Of a stretch of DNA of 64,000 nucleotides, positions 1-13,161 are shown one piece after another; position 1 is the first letter of the stretch, and the number at the start of each line of letters is the position of its first letter. This DNA comes from Brugia malayi (Eukaryota; Nematoda; Chromadorea; Rhabditida; Onchocercidae): positions 1,798,001 through 1,862,000 of the forward strand of contig NW_025062475.1 in assembly GCF_000002995.4 (NCBI RefSeq), given 5' to 3'. A model generated the notes under the pieces. The model had not been told where the DNA came from, did no database searches, and saw only the letters and a program-made list of their open reading frames with translations. The position numbers and the translations under genes were made by a program.

Positions 1-55
1 TTTTAATATTTAAATGAAGAAATCAAAATTATAATTTACACTTTCTTCTTATCAC

Positions 56-2345
56 CTTTAGATGATCAAAATCGGAGAAATCATCGACTAGGATAATTTC
101 CTTAAGTAGATGAACAGGTGTTCGCTCCAATACACTATGTACTGTGCGCAAAAGTACTGACCAAGCTTCATTATGAAAACAAATAATCACCGATGTATCT
201 GGTAAATCATCTCGATAAGATGCTTTTTGACATCTAAAATATACAAAATTTTTTCCTCTAGAATTGTAAAATTTTAATTTTAGATGTATGAAATTTTTCA
301 TAAACTTAAAAGTTTAAATTTGTTAAGTTTAAACTTTTTTTTTTAAAAAATTTTCATACAGAATGATAATTTATCAAATGGATAAATACACTAAATTGAT
401 AAAATGAATCTTTTGATGGAGAATTTTTCATTGTCATAAATTTAAGAATTCTCAGTAATTCCTACTATCATTTCCGTTTTCATGTACCAATATTGTTTTA
501 AAAGATCAATCAAAAATACTTCAGGTAACTTCTCTCTCCCTTTCTCTCTCTCTCTCCTTTTGTCATCGTTTTTTTTATTATTTAAATTAGTTAAAAGATG
601 TGAAAAAAAAGAAGATAAAGAAAATAGTCAATTTTGAAAGAAATTAATTAAAGAATTCAAATTTGTAAGTATTATAAAAATAGATTAAATGAAATATTTT
701 AGTATTCTTTCTTAATTAAAAAACTAACAATTCATCAGTATTATTTGGAAGTGATCGATGTATCGAAATCATATTTGATGCATATTCATTAAAAGAATTT
801 CGTTTAAATCCTTCGTCAAATAATTTACGCTCTTCTGGTGATAATTTCTGTAAAATATAGCCAAAAAATAGTTTTTTATTATATCAATGAAATATGTAAT
901 AAAGATTTAAAAAGAAAACTTTTAAAGTCTTAAAGTAAAATTTTTTTTTAGTCAAAATTGAAAAAAAAAAATAATAATAATAAAAGTGCTAATATTACTA
1001 CAAAACTTTACTTCCATAGTAGTAATTTCTTTACCCATTCAACTAATTCATTCATTTTTACCCATCTGATTCAACCATTCTTTACCCATCCGATTCAATC
1101 ATTTTTTACCCATCTGTTTCAATCATTTTTTAAATATCTAACTGAAATTTCCCATTCTTCTGGTATATAAGTTCATACATGAAATAGATAATATTCTTTC
1201 TCTATCTCCCTCTCTCTCTTTCTCTTTCTCCCTTTCACCCCCTTTTTTCAAAAAAAAAAAAAATTACCTTTCTATCAATTTTTACACCAGCACCAAGTTC
1301 ACCAGGTTGATTTGGATCACCTTGTTTATAAATTGGACTACCTTCCATATAAACGAAACGTTTTGGTTGTGGAATATTAGGCTAAAAAAGAGAAAAAAAG
1401 ACAAACAAAAACTTTCTGATAATTGATAATTTTGATAACTTGACAATCGATAATTTATCATACAAAAATTTGAAAAAAAAAATTTTTTTTCTTACAAATT
1501 AAAAAGAAAACAGTGCATTTTCATACCTTTTCTAATCCATTATTATCTTCCTCAATAATTTCATCTTCTCGTTTTAATTTCTTTAATTTCTCATTTGCCA
1601 TCAATTCCGGAAGATTTCCATAAATTCGAAGTATTTGTAAATTTTCATTTCTACTTTTGTTATTACTAATTTGTCGTTGTTGTTGTTGTTGTTGTTTAGA
1701 ATCGTCCACTGCAATATAACCTTCTTCTTGCAATTGTAACTCTCGACCAACCGGTTCTTTTAACAGTAGTCCGCGTTTCTGTACATAACCACCCTATGAA
1801 ATATTAAAAGATTAATTTATAAGCTCTTACCTATATTTCATTTCAAAAGTTTTCATTTAATAGTGCTAATCATTGTCCATCATAAATTCTCGAATATATC
1901 AATATTATCACTACAATAATCATATTTCCATTGTTAACTCAATTATTAATAAACCAATACTTTTAACTAAACTTTTTATCTAAACTTAACCAATTATGTA
2001 GCTATATCTTTCTCTATTTAAAATTTTTTTTTTTTTAAAATACTTATATCCTACTATAAATTTTAATTAATTGAGAAAATTTATTAAATATTATTGCAAT
2101 TTTTAACTGTTCAATGATAGAAATATCATTGATATTAGAGTAAAAACAAAATAACATACAATATTTTGATTAGAAAGTGAGATCAATGTTGTGATAATCC
2201 AATATGCTCCAATTAATGATAAAATATTAAGAAAAATATTACGTCTTTGATTAGAACGTATGTGAAACATTCGATACAGTACTGAAGTGAGTGATGAAAA
2301 TAACGAACTTTGTGAGAAGACACCTGATGAACGTTTCAATGTCAT
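56..2345 (-). CDS. Polypeptide N-acetylgalactosaminyltransferase (GT27), 5' part of gene, runs off the left edge
   Basis: Transfers GalNAc from UDP-GalNAc to Ser/Thr to start mucin-type O-glycosylation in the Golgi. Five exons are visible on the minus strand: 2160-2345, 1527-1793, 1268-1381, 729-847 and 56-233, all with GT-AG junctions and consistent phase, giving 288 codons. Residues 1-35 are cytoplasmic and about 36-58 form one hydrophobic segment (INILS-type stretch after NQRRN), giving a type II membrane topology. A stem follows with a run of six Gln (CAA repeat near 1680). The catalytic domain begins in the last exon with [30 protein letters not shown] and [10 protein letters not shown], diagnostic of the GT-A half of the family. 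The metal-binding DxH motif, the Gal/GalNAc-T motif and the ricin lectin domain must lie beyond position 1. The start is the first ATG upstream of the membrane segment. The family is certain; which paralogue (gly-3 to gly-11 type) cannot be decided. Confidence 0.9.
541..557. repeat. (TC)n microsatellite in GALNT intron
   Basis: A short CT-rich run in the intron between the last two visible GALNT exons. A similar CT-rich run lies at 1199-1232 in the preceding intron. These are simple-sequence tracts with no further signal. Confidence 0.8.
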
Positions 2346-3579
2346 CTTGTCAACAACAACAACAAAAAGAACAGAAAAAGAAAAAGAAAGAAAGAAAAAA
2401 AATTTTTTTTTTTTCTATGCGTTAAAAAAAAAGAGAAAAATGAAATAAGAATTATGTAAATTTATTTTTCGTGAATTCCTGACAAAAATGTCACTTTTTC
2501 TCTTTTTTTTTTTTTTTTCTTTCTTTTTTCCGTTCTTTTTTTTTTTTTTTTCCGCTGCAATCCGGTTGATCACTTCCTGCAATAAAAAGAAAAGAAAAGA
2601 AAAGAAAAGATTTTTATCATTTTTGTAACACTTCAAAAATATTTTCATTTTATTTTAGCAGAAATAAGTGATAGAATGAAAGTGAAGTTGACACAGGAAA
2701 GAGTACTTCAAAATGTAAAATATCTGATAAGTAAACATTAAAATTATTACTTTACAATAAAATAATAAATTGAAAAAAAAAAAAAAAAAGACGAAGGTCA
2801 ACAAATTCTTTTATTTTATTTTTTTGTTTTTTTTTTTAAGAAAAAAAGCGATATTTTTTGGAGAAAATTATTTTATAAGTTACATATTTTTATTGTCACT
2901 TTTTTTCTTAAAAAAAAAAAAAAAAAAAAATCAAAAATTATAAATGAATTTTTCTTCCTATTATTTTTATCATTTCTTATCCACATTTTAATTTAATTGA
3001 AATATGAATAGAAATAAATGAAATGACTGCAAATTTAGATTTTAAATTTACATACAAAAATATAAGCAGCGAATTTTTTGTTTATTTAAAAATTTGAATA
3101 ATTATATTTTTTCTTAATTTGCTATTTATAGCTATTTTTTGAGAAATGATGTAAATTAAATTGGGTTAAGTTTCAAAGATTAATAAAATATTTTGAAATA
3201 TTTTGTAAAATTTCTAACTTTTTCAAAGTGATCGAATAGACCTAAACGGAAAACATGAATGTTTCCGAATATTTCCGATATGATAGAATTTCTGCTCTGT
3301 ATTTGGTAAACTGATTCGTTAAAACCGGAAACAATTCTATTTTCTACCAGTAAAAAATCTGAAAATACTTTACTTAAAAGATATAGTTAGAAAAATCAAT
3401 TACATATGAATATTTTATACATTATGCAAATTTATTACAACATTTGAGAAAATAAATAAAGTAGTCAATATTTTTTGTATTCCGGAAATTTTCAACAGTG
3501 CTTTTTTATTCATTAATAAATGAAGATCATAATATACTTAGTTATATAATCTTACTTAATGAGATCATTATCAACTGGC

Positions 3580-3750
3580 TTCTCGAAATGATACGATTAC
3601 TAAAACTTTTCTCGAAATGATACGATTACTAAAACTTTTCTCGAAATTATACGATCACTAAAACTTTTCTCGAAAAATTTTTTTTTCCTGAGATATATAA
3701 TATTACTAAAACTTTTCTTGGAATGACACGATTACTAAAACTTTACTTCT
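3580..3750. repeat. Minisatellite, about 28-29 bp unit, with an internal inverted repeat
   Basis: The unit (consensus pieces CTCGAAATGATACGATTAC and TAAAACTTTT) is repeated at least three times from 3583 to 3670. A decayed fourth and fifth copy (TTGGAATGACACGATTACT) run to about 3745, split by an insertion at 3672-3700. Confidence 0.8.
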
Positions 3751-3806
3751 CAACATTTATCGACTAACTTTTTAAAGTTTATTATATATCTCAGGAAAAT
3801 TTTTTC
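3672..3806. repeat. Short inverted repeat around the minisatellite end
   Basis: The arm at 3672-3699 (A-run, T-run, then CCTGAGATATATA) recurs inverted at 3783-3806 (TATATATCTCAGG followed by A- and T-runs). The arms are about 25 bp with a spacer near 85 bp. It may be a small foldback or MITE-like insertion in the minisatellite; no target duplication was identified. Confidence 0.6.
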
Positions 3807-5407
3807 TTTATCAGATCTAATAATAGAGCATTCTTAAATCATAAAGATTACTTAGAAAGAATTAAAAAAAAATTTTTTTTTCTGATAAAGTTTTCGATTT
3901 GTAGGCAAAATTTACGAGTAATTTTGTGTCAAAATAATTTAATAACTAGCTATTTTAGTTATTAATCCTTTTTTTTTTTTTAAAGAAAATGATAATATCT
4001 AATTGAACATATTTGGAAGATAAACTCTGATAAAATTGACGAGAAACATTGATATTCAAATAAAAAGTGAAGTATATCTGATGCAATATCAAATTCATTT
4101 CTTATCAATTTCATTCGTTAGAGAAAAAAACAGAATAATAAGGAATAGTAAAAAAATTTGAAGTGAAATTTTCAGCGGAAATTTTGAATAGTAAAATAAA
4201 ATTACAATTTAAAATTGAAAATCTGCAAAGATCGAATTTAAATCAAAAATATTGTAATAGTTAATAATAACAAGAAATCTTTTCTTGTTATATAAACATT
4301 ATAACAAAAAGCAATCATCAAAATTTCTATACGAAATTTGTAATTTAATTTTCAAATGGTTAAACAACTTTGAGCTTTTTTTTTTTTTTTAATTTCAACC
4401 ATTTCTATGATTTTAATAAAGTTTTAGTTGGAAGTTTTTTTTCGAATTATAACTTAATGAATGATATCAAAGCTTTCATTAGACATTTTAAGATAAGTAA
4501 TGAATCAATTAAATTTCATTTTCAGCACAATTACTCCTAGTGATTAGTGTAAACCGTCAATAAGCAAACTAATTAATACTTTCAAAATTATTCAAATAAA
4601 TTCAAAAATTAAAAGTTATAAAAAAAAAAAAAAATTGATTAATTGCACACTAAAATATTTTCACACAATAAAAGTGTGAGTAATCTACGACTGTACTGTA
4701 TTTTATTGACTGATAATAAATGATAAAAGAAATTATGGTTGTGAAATGAGTGAAAAAAATTTTGTGACATTTTGTAAAATTTTCTTTTTCTCTTTTATAG
4801 GCAAAAAATTTTTACAAAAAAAAAAAAAAACAAAAATGGAAATAAAAAAAAAAAAGATTGTAAGAAAGGAAGATGAAAAGAAAATGATAAACTATATGTG
4901 TAATTTGATTAAACAAAAGAAAATATTAAGGACAAAAAAGTTTTACGTTAACGTATGTTTATTAATAAAAAAAAAAAAAAACTCTTTTATAATAATAAAC
5001 AAAAATTTGAAATGAAACAATATAAGATGAATCATTCCAACATAGTTTGAAATAATTTATTGTAAGTTGCAAACTAAAAATTAATTGTAAATTTTTTTGA
5101 TAAACATAAAAAATCAAATTGGTTTTTCATTATGAATGACAATTTTTTTTTTGGATATTATACATAAAATTTATAAAATTTTTTTTATTAACAATTTTAG
5201 GATAGCAAAAAATACTGATTACATTAGAGAAAATGTAAGTGTAAATTAATAATAATAATAATAATATTTTTTTTATATAAATTAGTATAAATTAAAAATA
5301 ATGAAAATAAAAATTAGTATAAATTAATAATAATAAAAATAAAAATTTAATAATAAATTTAAGAAAAAAAAAAGACTAATTTTAAAAACAGTTTAGTTAT
5401 TTCTCGT

Positions 5408-5434
5408 AGAGAGAGAGAGAGAGAGGGAGAGAGA
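5408..5434. repeat. (GA)n microsatellite
   Basis: A run of GA dinucleotides with one GGGA interruption. Similar (GA)n tracts occur at 13131-13160, 13362-13381 and 14753-14775. Confidence 0.85.
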
Positions 5435-5602
5435 AAATTGCGGAGAAGGAAGAGAAAGGCAAATGATAAATATGATATGCTTATCATTTCGTCTATATCA
5501 GTCAATTCAATATGAAAAAACTCAAAAAGAATCTGAATGAATTCTTTTGTAAATATCATTGAAAACTTTATGTTACTGTAATGAATCATTTTATTGTATG
5601 AA

Positions 5603-5690
5603 ATCAGTAAGTATTGATTATCAACATAGAATAGCAAATCTTATCAGTAAGTATTGATTATCATCATAGAATAGCAAATCTTATCAGTAA
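5603..5690. repeat. Tandem duplication, 40-bp unit
   Basis: Two adjacent copies (5603-5642 and 5643-5682), each beginning ATCAGTAAGTATTGATTATC, differ by a single base. A partial third copy (ATCAGTAA) follows at 5683-5690. Confidence 0.9.
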
Positions 5691-7707
5691 CATCTGAATT
5701 GGCTACTACTAAATCTATTAATCAATATTTAATTAACTATGCTTTACTCATTAATTAATCAGGCAATTATTTGTGTCATTAAAGTGATCACTAAATAAAA
5801 AAAAAAATGTTTCTAAAATTTCTTTTACATTTTTTTCCAATTTTTTTTTTTTTTTTGTAATTAAAAAATCAACAAAATTAGTTATGAAAGAAAAGAATTT
5901 TTTTTAGCATACAAATTTGTAATATAAAATCAAATTCTATCCTAATTATGCATTTTATTTCCTACTAAAAACATTTGTCAATAATTATTGTTTGTTGTTT
6001 TTTGTTTTGTTTTTAGTTATTTAACATTACTTTACATCGAAAGATTTATTCTCGAAAAGTTTACACTTAATTTTTGGATTATTTTTTCACCAAAAAAAAA
6101 AAAAAAAAAAAAAACATCATCCATATACCATATTTACAAATTTCTAAATTCTTTTTTTTTTTTTTTTTGATGTTTACAAAAATAAAAACAGAAACGAGAA
6201 AAAGAAACCTTTCCATTTTGAATATTTATTGCAAAACAAAAACTAAAATAAAACAAAGTAGTCATCTCAAGATGACATCAAAAAAAAAAAAAAAAAAAGG
6301 AAAAGAGAAGAAAGGATGAAAAGACAGAGAAATGCGATGATACATTGGCATATTAAAATGTCGATTAAATGCTGTAACATTCATATTTCATATTAAGCTT
6401 GAAAATTTTTGATAAATTTAAAAAAAAAAAAAACAAAATATTTGATAAATTTAGCATTGCAAAAGAAAAGAGAAAAAAAAATTTTTTGAAAACTATAATA
6501 AAAATAACAAACAAAATTTTATATTTATATGAATATTATATTATGATTAGCTAAATTAAATTGTTTAAAAATGTAAATATAATTAATTTTAAAATGAATA
6601 AAAAAAAAAAAAAAAAGGGAGAAGCATCTGAGTGAAAAAAGACGAAAAGAAAAGAAAACATAAAAAAGTAATGGGGAAAAAAAAAAGAAAATAAAATCAA
6701 AATTTTACATTTAAAAAAATAATATATAAAAAAAAAAGGAATTATATGTTTAATTAATATTTATATTTGAAAGAAAAAAAAAAAAAATATTTGTTTTATT
6801 TTTCTGTTTTTTCTCGCAAAAACTTATTGCAAAAAAAAAAAAGAGAAAAATTAGTATAGTGATTTCAAATTATTAAATAATATCAATACAAAATAGAATA
6901 TCTCAAAAAAGAAAAAAATGCTTTCTTTTTAAAAAAAAAAATTACCTTAAAGAATATAATAATTTTAAATAGAAAATAAATAATAAATAATTACTGCTAA
7001 ATGTAAATCTGAAATTTACTACATTTAACTTTCATTTCTGTAATTTTCTTAACTTCCTAACTAATCTGTAAATTATGATAAGCATTTAAATGGAATAAAA
7101 AAGATTTGTATCAAATCAATTTTAGTAAAAAAAAAAATTGAATTTTATCAGCAATTATAATTAAGTGATTAAATCGTATTATTTTGAAAATAATAAAGAG
7201 TAATCATAATTAAATTAAATCTTAGCCAATATTTGCAAATTGTTACAATACAATGATAATTAATAAACACAAATAAAAACAAAAAATTTCTAATTATACT
7301 GATAAATAGCCTAAAATGATTTGAAAATAAATGTAATTACAAATAAAATCATTTTAAAGCTATTTTATTTGCTTAAAAATAGTTGAAAAAAAATAAAAAC
7401 AATAAGTAAATAATCAACGAGTAGTTAAGTTGATAGATTTATTTGTCCATTTATTGTTGTTTGTCATTTTTTGTTGACAAAATGTATTAGTCATAGCTTA
7501 TACTTTATGATTACTTTAAATAATGCCAACCAGAAAATAACTTTGTTTTTGTTTACTATTAAACATTGAATAATAATATGTTAAAATCTGTTAAGTCGAT
7601 GTATTTCCAATATGTTATTTCGAATTAAATTAAACGAAAATACATCTAAAAATAAGCATCCATTGCTAATCAATTTCGTATATCTTCCGGACTTCCGGTT
7701 AGCACTG

Positions 7708-7778
7708 CTATTACTTATATATCGGATATTACTACTACTTATATATCGGATATTACTATTACTTATATCGGATATTAT
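7708..7778. repeat. Tandem repeat, about 24 bp, three copies
   Basis: The unit TTACTTATATATCGGATATT with an ACTACT or ACTATT linker is present three times, the last copy slightly shortened. The open frames on both strands here are by-products of the repeat. Confidence 0.8.
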
Positions 7779-9891
7779 CTTTAAAGAACTCAATAATCAT
7801 ATTTATTTTCTCAGCTAACTAAGCTTTCAATAATTTTAATCAGTTAATCTTTGGATTGTCAATCTGTGATTTCGTTTATATTTCCACAACTATACTTTGA
7901 GATATTGGAAAAAATTGCCATCTATCATTTCTCTCAAACTTTGATAAGGCATATCAATCAGAAATCTCGAGAAATTTCAAATGATTGGAATGATTAAGAA
8001 AAAATAATGAAATGGAATATAAGAGATAAATATGTACAGGATGAAAAATATTATAATAAATTACATTGAAAAATTTTAAATATTAGAAAAAAAAAAAATT
8101 TGTCTCCAACTTTCTATTTGATTCATTATTTTTGACCATATAAAAAAAATTATATATTACTGTAAAAATTATTTTTATAATTTCTAACATATAAAATTTA
8201 TATGATTTGATTTTGTTGAAAATTCCAATAAAAATAATCTATGAGAAAACTAATTTTATGATGGTTGTTTGTTTTTAAAAAATTCTAAAGTTCATTAAAT
8301 TTCAAACACTATGAAATATTACTTTTTCACTTTAACTATTCTTTTCTTATCAGTCCTAAATTATTTTTATTGTTTACTTAAACATAAACAAGAATAGTTT
8401 CACAGTAAGAGATTGAAAATAGTCAGTTTTATGAGTTATTAAAATAAAATGGTACAACAATAACAATAATAATAACAACAACAACAACAATAACTTATGC
8501 TTGAAACTGTATCGCTAATCATTTCTCAAAGTATAAATTTTTTTTTTTCTAAGCGAAAAAAATTTCGATTATAAAAAGTAAAACAAAATTAAAAATGGCT
8601 TAAAGAAAAAAGCAAAGAGTTGAAAGTATGACATAACCTAGCAACAACTGAAAAAGTTTCAAAGAATTATTAGTAACAAAGCGTTTCCAAGGTTACTTAA
8701 AGGTATTCCAATCATTGAGCATTAGAATAGGCTGATGATTCATTCATTCAGGTATTATCATGCTAAGTGAAATAATCCGGATCCGGTAGAGATATGAAGT
8801 TTTAAGCTTAAGGAATAAGCTACTTTTTTTTGTGTTCTTATCATTTCTAATATTAATTTTTTCCTTAAGTAAGAAAATGGTTTACCTTTCTGATTAACAT
8901 TAAACTTTTCATTTCTTAGCCTTATCATATCTTATTCTTTTTAATAACTTATATATAACTATTAAATTATTTATTGATCTAATCATTCTTCTTCATTGAT
9001 TGATTACAAAATTTTCCACTTTCAACAATTATTAAAAGAATTATTTAAATTTTAGTGTAAATTAATCTACAATTTAAATTAGTTTTATTGTGGAAATGCT
9101 ATATTTTAATTATTATTGTTAGATAAATCGCAATTTTCAAAATTCAAGAAACAATTAGAAAAAAAAGTATGTATATATAATATGGCAAAAAATTCTAACT
9201 AGCTGTATGGAAAATAAATTTTGCTAGTTCTTAGCTTTCATATTTAATTCTAACTAATTTATTTCCAAAATTTAAATCAATCTTGTTTTCATTTTTGTCA
9301 TCTTTTTCGTCCTAACTAACTTCTGTTTAAAAAAAAAAAAAGAAGTTAAAAAGAAACTATTCGTTTATTATAAACCTAAAAATTACAGTAAACTAGAAGT
9401 ATTAATAGTTTTTAAAATGGATAATTTTGTTTTAATTAATTTTAGAGACAATCACTTCTTCTTTCTTTTTTCTTTTTGCCTCATAAAAATAAAATAAAAT
9501 ATCAATTCAATTGCTAACAAAAAAAAAAAAAAAAAAAAAAAAAGCAAAATTGAAGAAAATGAAAGAAAGGAGCAAAGTTCGATAAGTAATTCAATTTTAT
9601 ATAGTTTGGCTTTTTAAAATTTTTAAAATTGGCCTTTTTAAAAAATTAGTTTGATTTAATAATTAGAGTTAAAGTTGCAAATCTTAAACAAACAAGAAAG
9701 AAGAGTAACTAACTAAACAATAGAAAAGAAGAATTATTCTCTAACTTTTATATGTCATACTTTTGAGAGGTCAAGAGGAGAAGAGTTCAAGTTCAAGTAA
9801 TTATCTATCATTAATATGTTTGCTTATGATACGAGTAAATAATATATGAATGAGGTATAAAGTAATACAAATGGTATAAATAAATATTTCG

Positions 9892-9918
9892 CAGATAAAT
9901 AAATAAATAAATAAATAC
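9892..9918. repeat. (AAAT)n microsatellite
   Basis: About six tandem AAAT units in AT-rich intergenic DNA. Confidence 0.85.
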
Positions 9919-11334
9919 ATTCTGAATATTCAATGGTCAATTGGAATGACCACTTTGACCTGTTGGAAAATTAAATTGCAACTGTCAAAATAATTCAATC
10001 CTTTCCAAAAAGATTATGGATGAGTGAGATGACCTACCTAATTTAAGCATTTGAATATGAAATTTATCTTGCTTCAAATATATATTTCAACAAATATTCT
10101 AGCATTTTAAATTAGTTTTATATTATAATTTAAATTACTTTTTGATTAAAAAAAAAAAAAAAAAATGATTAATATATGAAAGCAAAGAAAATAACTTTGA
10201 CAAAATGCGCATTTCAAAGATTGTAAATTTCAAAATGAACATACATTTCAGATATGATCATCAATTATAAAAATTTGAGCAAAAATAATTATTGAACACA
10301 AAAGAAAGATGTAAATTTTCCGGAATTCAAATCAAAAATTAAATGACCCAAAAAAAAAAAAAAAAAGATTTCAATATTCTCATCAAAAAAAAAAAAAAGA
10401 AAGAAAGAAAAATTCCAAATGCTTGCAAAATAAAGGCTGTGCGGAACTGCAAGAAATGGTGTCATCGCTTTAAAAAATTTAATTTAAACATCATTTTTTT
10501 TTTTTTAATTTCAAACCGTTTGATCTAGAAGACAAATTGAATTTCATACAAATAACATAAACTATAAATTTTAATTCAACTAATGAAAAAAAAAAAAAAA
10601 GGTGAAAAACTGTTTGTAGCCTATTTTATACTATTTTCAGTTTGTTAATTAGAACTAATCAAATTGGCAAAATTCAAGAAATAAATAAATTTATTTACCT
10701 CAACAAAGAAGTAAATAAATTTCAAAAAAAAAAAAAGCTGGCAATTAATGAAAATATTTTAAATGGAAATATTTTTTCAATTTTTTTTTTTTCTCAAAGA
10801 CGCCGTTTAGTTGTATACTAAACACAACAAAAATGATTAACATTGCTTCCTTTTGAAGAAAAAAAAGAAAGGAAATAATGTCATCATCCATTAGAAAATA
10901 AAATCAAATAATTGCCACTTTTTTTTTTTCCCCTAAAATTTCAAATAAATTTTACAACTAAATCTTTTGGTTATATTTAAAATAAGAAATTGAGCATCAC
11001 CTAAGGTGATTATTCAATTGTAATGACATTTTCAATGACAATTTCAAAAAAAAAAATAAATAAAAAAAAAAAAAAAAAAACGAAGCTAAAATGAATGATA
11101 TATGTTTTATTCTTTAGCTTAAACAAAATTTTATTTTAATAAAATTTTTATCCAAAAAAAAAAAAAAAAAAGACCTCCTCAAAAGAAAAAAAAATGAACC
11201 CTTTATTCTATTTACATTTAGATATGTTTATTTTATTTTTTGAAAATAAAATTGGATGATTGTGACAAAGAATAACAGAGTTAAAAGTAAGTTAATAAAT
11301 GTAAAATAAAGATTGAACAAATAATTTCCTTATA

Positions 11335-11358
11335 TGATATCATATCATATCATATCAT
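11335..11358. repeat. (ATATC)n microsatellite
   Basis: Four to five tandem copies of the 5-bp unit ATATC/ATCAT. Confidence 0.8.
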
Positions 11359-12472
11359 TTTGTTAAATATGATTAGAATCTCATACTGATCTTACTATTT
11401 CTATTATAATGCACTTAATTACCTTTACTTACTTAATGATTAATAAAACCAAATTACTTTATATTTCAAATTGTAATTAATTTGCGCTCTCAGTTCAGCT
11501 ACATATCAGCTACGATTTGATAAAAATCCATGTTAAAAAATAAAATTGTTAGGAATTTACTTCTGAAAACTTTTCAAACAAAAATATTATTTTCTTCATA
11601 TTTAGTAGCAAATTTTTTTTTTAAAGAAAAAAGGAAGAAAAAATCGCTATCATAGTTATTAATTGTATAAAATTGTGATAAATTTAATTTTTATTATATA
11701 AAAAATATAGAATATAAGTTAATTTATTTTATTATATAATATAACAAATCATATCATTTAATCTTGTAATCTCTTCAAATATCAGTAAAATAAAAAAAAA
11801 AAAAATTAGAAATGTGAGAATGTTAATGAGAATTTAAGAATTTAAAAAATAAAAAAAAAAAGAAAATATCAAAGAATGATAAAAAATAAATTTTTTAAAA
11901 TGAAAATTGAAATATTCATAGCCTAATAAGCATTAATTATTACTTTTTTATTAAACATTACTAATTGTAATTCATTTTTAGCAAACATTTAAACAAACAA
12001 ACTTTTCGATATCCAATTGTCCAATATTTCTTTACATATTTGAACAAATAAATGAAAATGCAAACTATCGGATGGCATTTACGAAAAATGAAAAAATCCG
12101 AATTTGTTACAGTCGAAAAATTGCTACTTTAAATTTATTTTTATTTAATTGATGATAATAAAATTCTTTCAAATAGTTAGAAAATTCTCGATAAATGAAC
12201 AATTCTCGTGGATACTTTGCCATAGCTATTGCTATGTTTATTCGAGATTATTCGAGATTGTTGAAACTAGCTGAATTAAAGTGTAAATTTATTCGAAATG
12301 TAAATGATACGATCAAATTCCGGTAAACCATAAATAGATTTCAGGTAAAAAAGAAATGAAATAACCGACATCATAAAAAAGGAAATAAATGCAAAATGCA
12401 CAGAGATAATTGACAATAAAACAATGGATGAGGAATAAATTTCATTCCCATTTATCAGTACCCAAACTCAAA

Positions 12473-12494
12473 ACCCGTATTATTGTATACGGGT
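12473..12494. repeat. Small perfect hairpin (8-bp stem)
   Basis: ACCCGTAT at 12473-12480 pairs with ATACGGGT at 12487-12494 across a 6-base loop. The surrounding ACCCAAAC/CCCGTAT words recur about 50 bp downstream. It is unusually GC-rich for this desert. No gene end lies nearby, so it is not called as a terminator. Confidence 0.5.
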
Positions 12495-13129
12495 CGTTTT
12501 ACTGATATCTAAAACCCAAACCCGTATCACTGTATTGGATTGAACTGAAGCACTCTAATTTTAAACTCATTTCATCAACGATTGAATGCGACATGTTTCT
12601 TTTTAGCCCGAATATTTAGGAAATGAAAATAAATACGACAAATGAACACATTCAAAATACTTATTTTGGGCAAGAATTGCTTACCCTGATAAGAAATTCT
12701 TATCGCTCAATTTTTTGAATGAAAAATTTTAAAAGATAAAATCTGTCAACTTATTCTATCATTTTATGATAAATGAAGATAATGCTATTATCATTAAGCA
12801 ATGAAAAATTTGTTGACAACAAAGCTAATGCAAAAAAAAGAAAGTAAATAAGGCGAATATGCATTCGGTTAGCAACAGAAAATACGACAAAAACTATTTA
12901 CTTCAAATTTCCATCTAAAAGTTAAAAGTAAATTAATTTAAATTTTACTGAAATCAACCTGTACTGATTATTATAATTTGATTATGCTTAATCTAAAGGC
13001 TAATCAATTTGAATTGTTGTTAAAGTTTAGAAAATAAATAAGAGGAAAAGTTGAAGTTACGATTCATTCATATCAATTTATTATCCATCATCTTACTGAA
13101 TTTAAACAGGAATTTTAATGAAGAATAAA

Positions 13130-13161
<32 letters not shown>

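Noticed and set aside
4746..6319. Lysine-rich plus-strand frames
   Set aside because: They are produced by A homopolymers; the composition is not protein-like.
7581..7818. Overlapping frames on both strands with ISNSN/YRILLLL repeats
   Set aside because: They are created by the 24-bp tandem repeat.
12473..12494. Hairpin as a transcription terminator
   Set aside because: The organism is a eukaryote, no gene end is nearby, and a T-run after the stem is absent.
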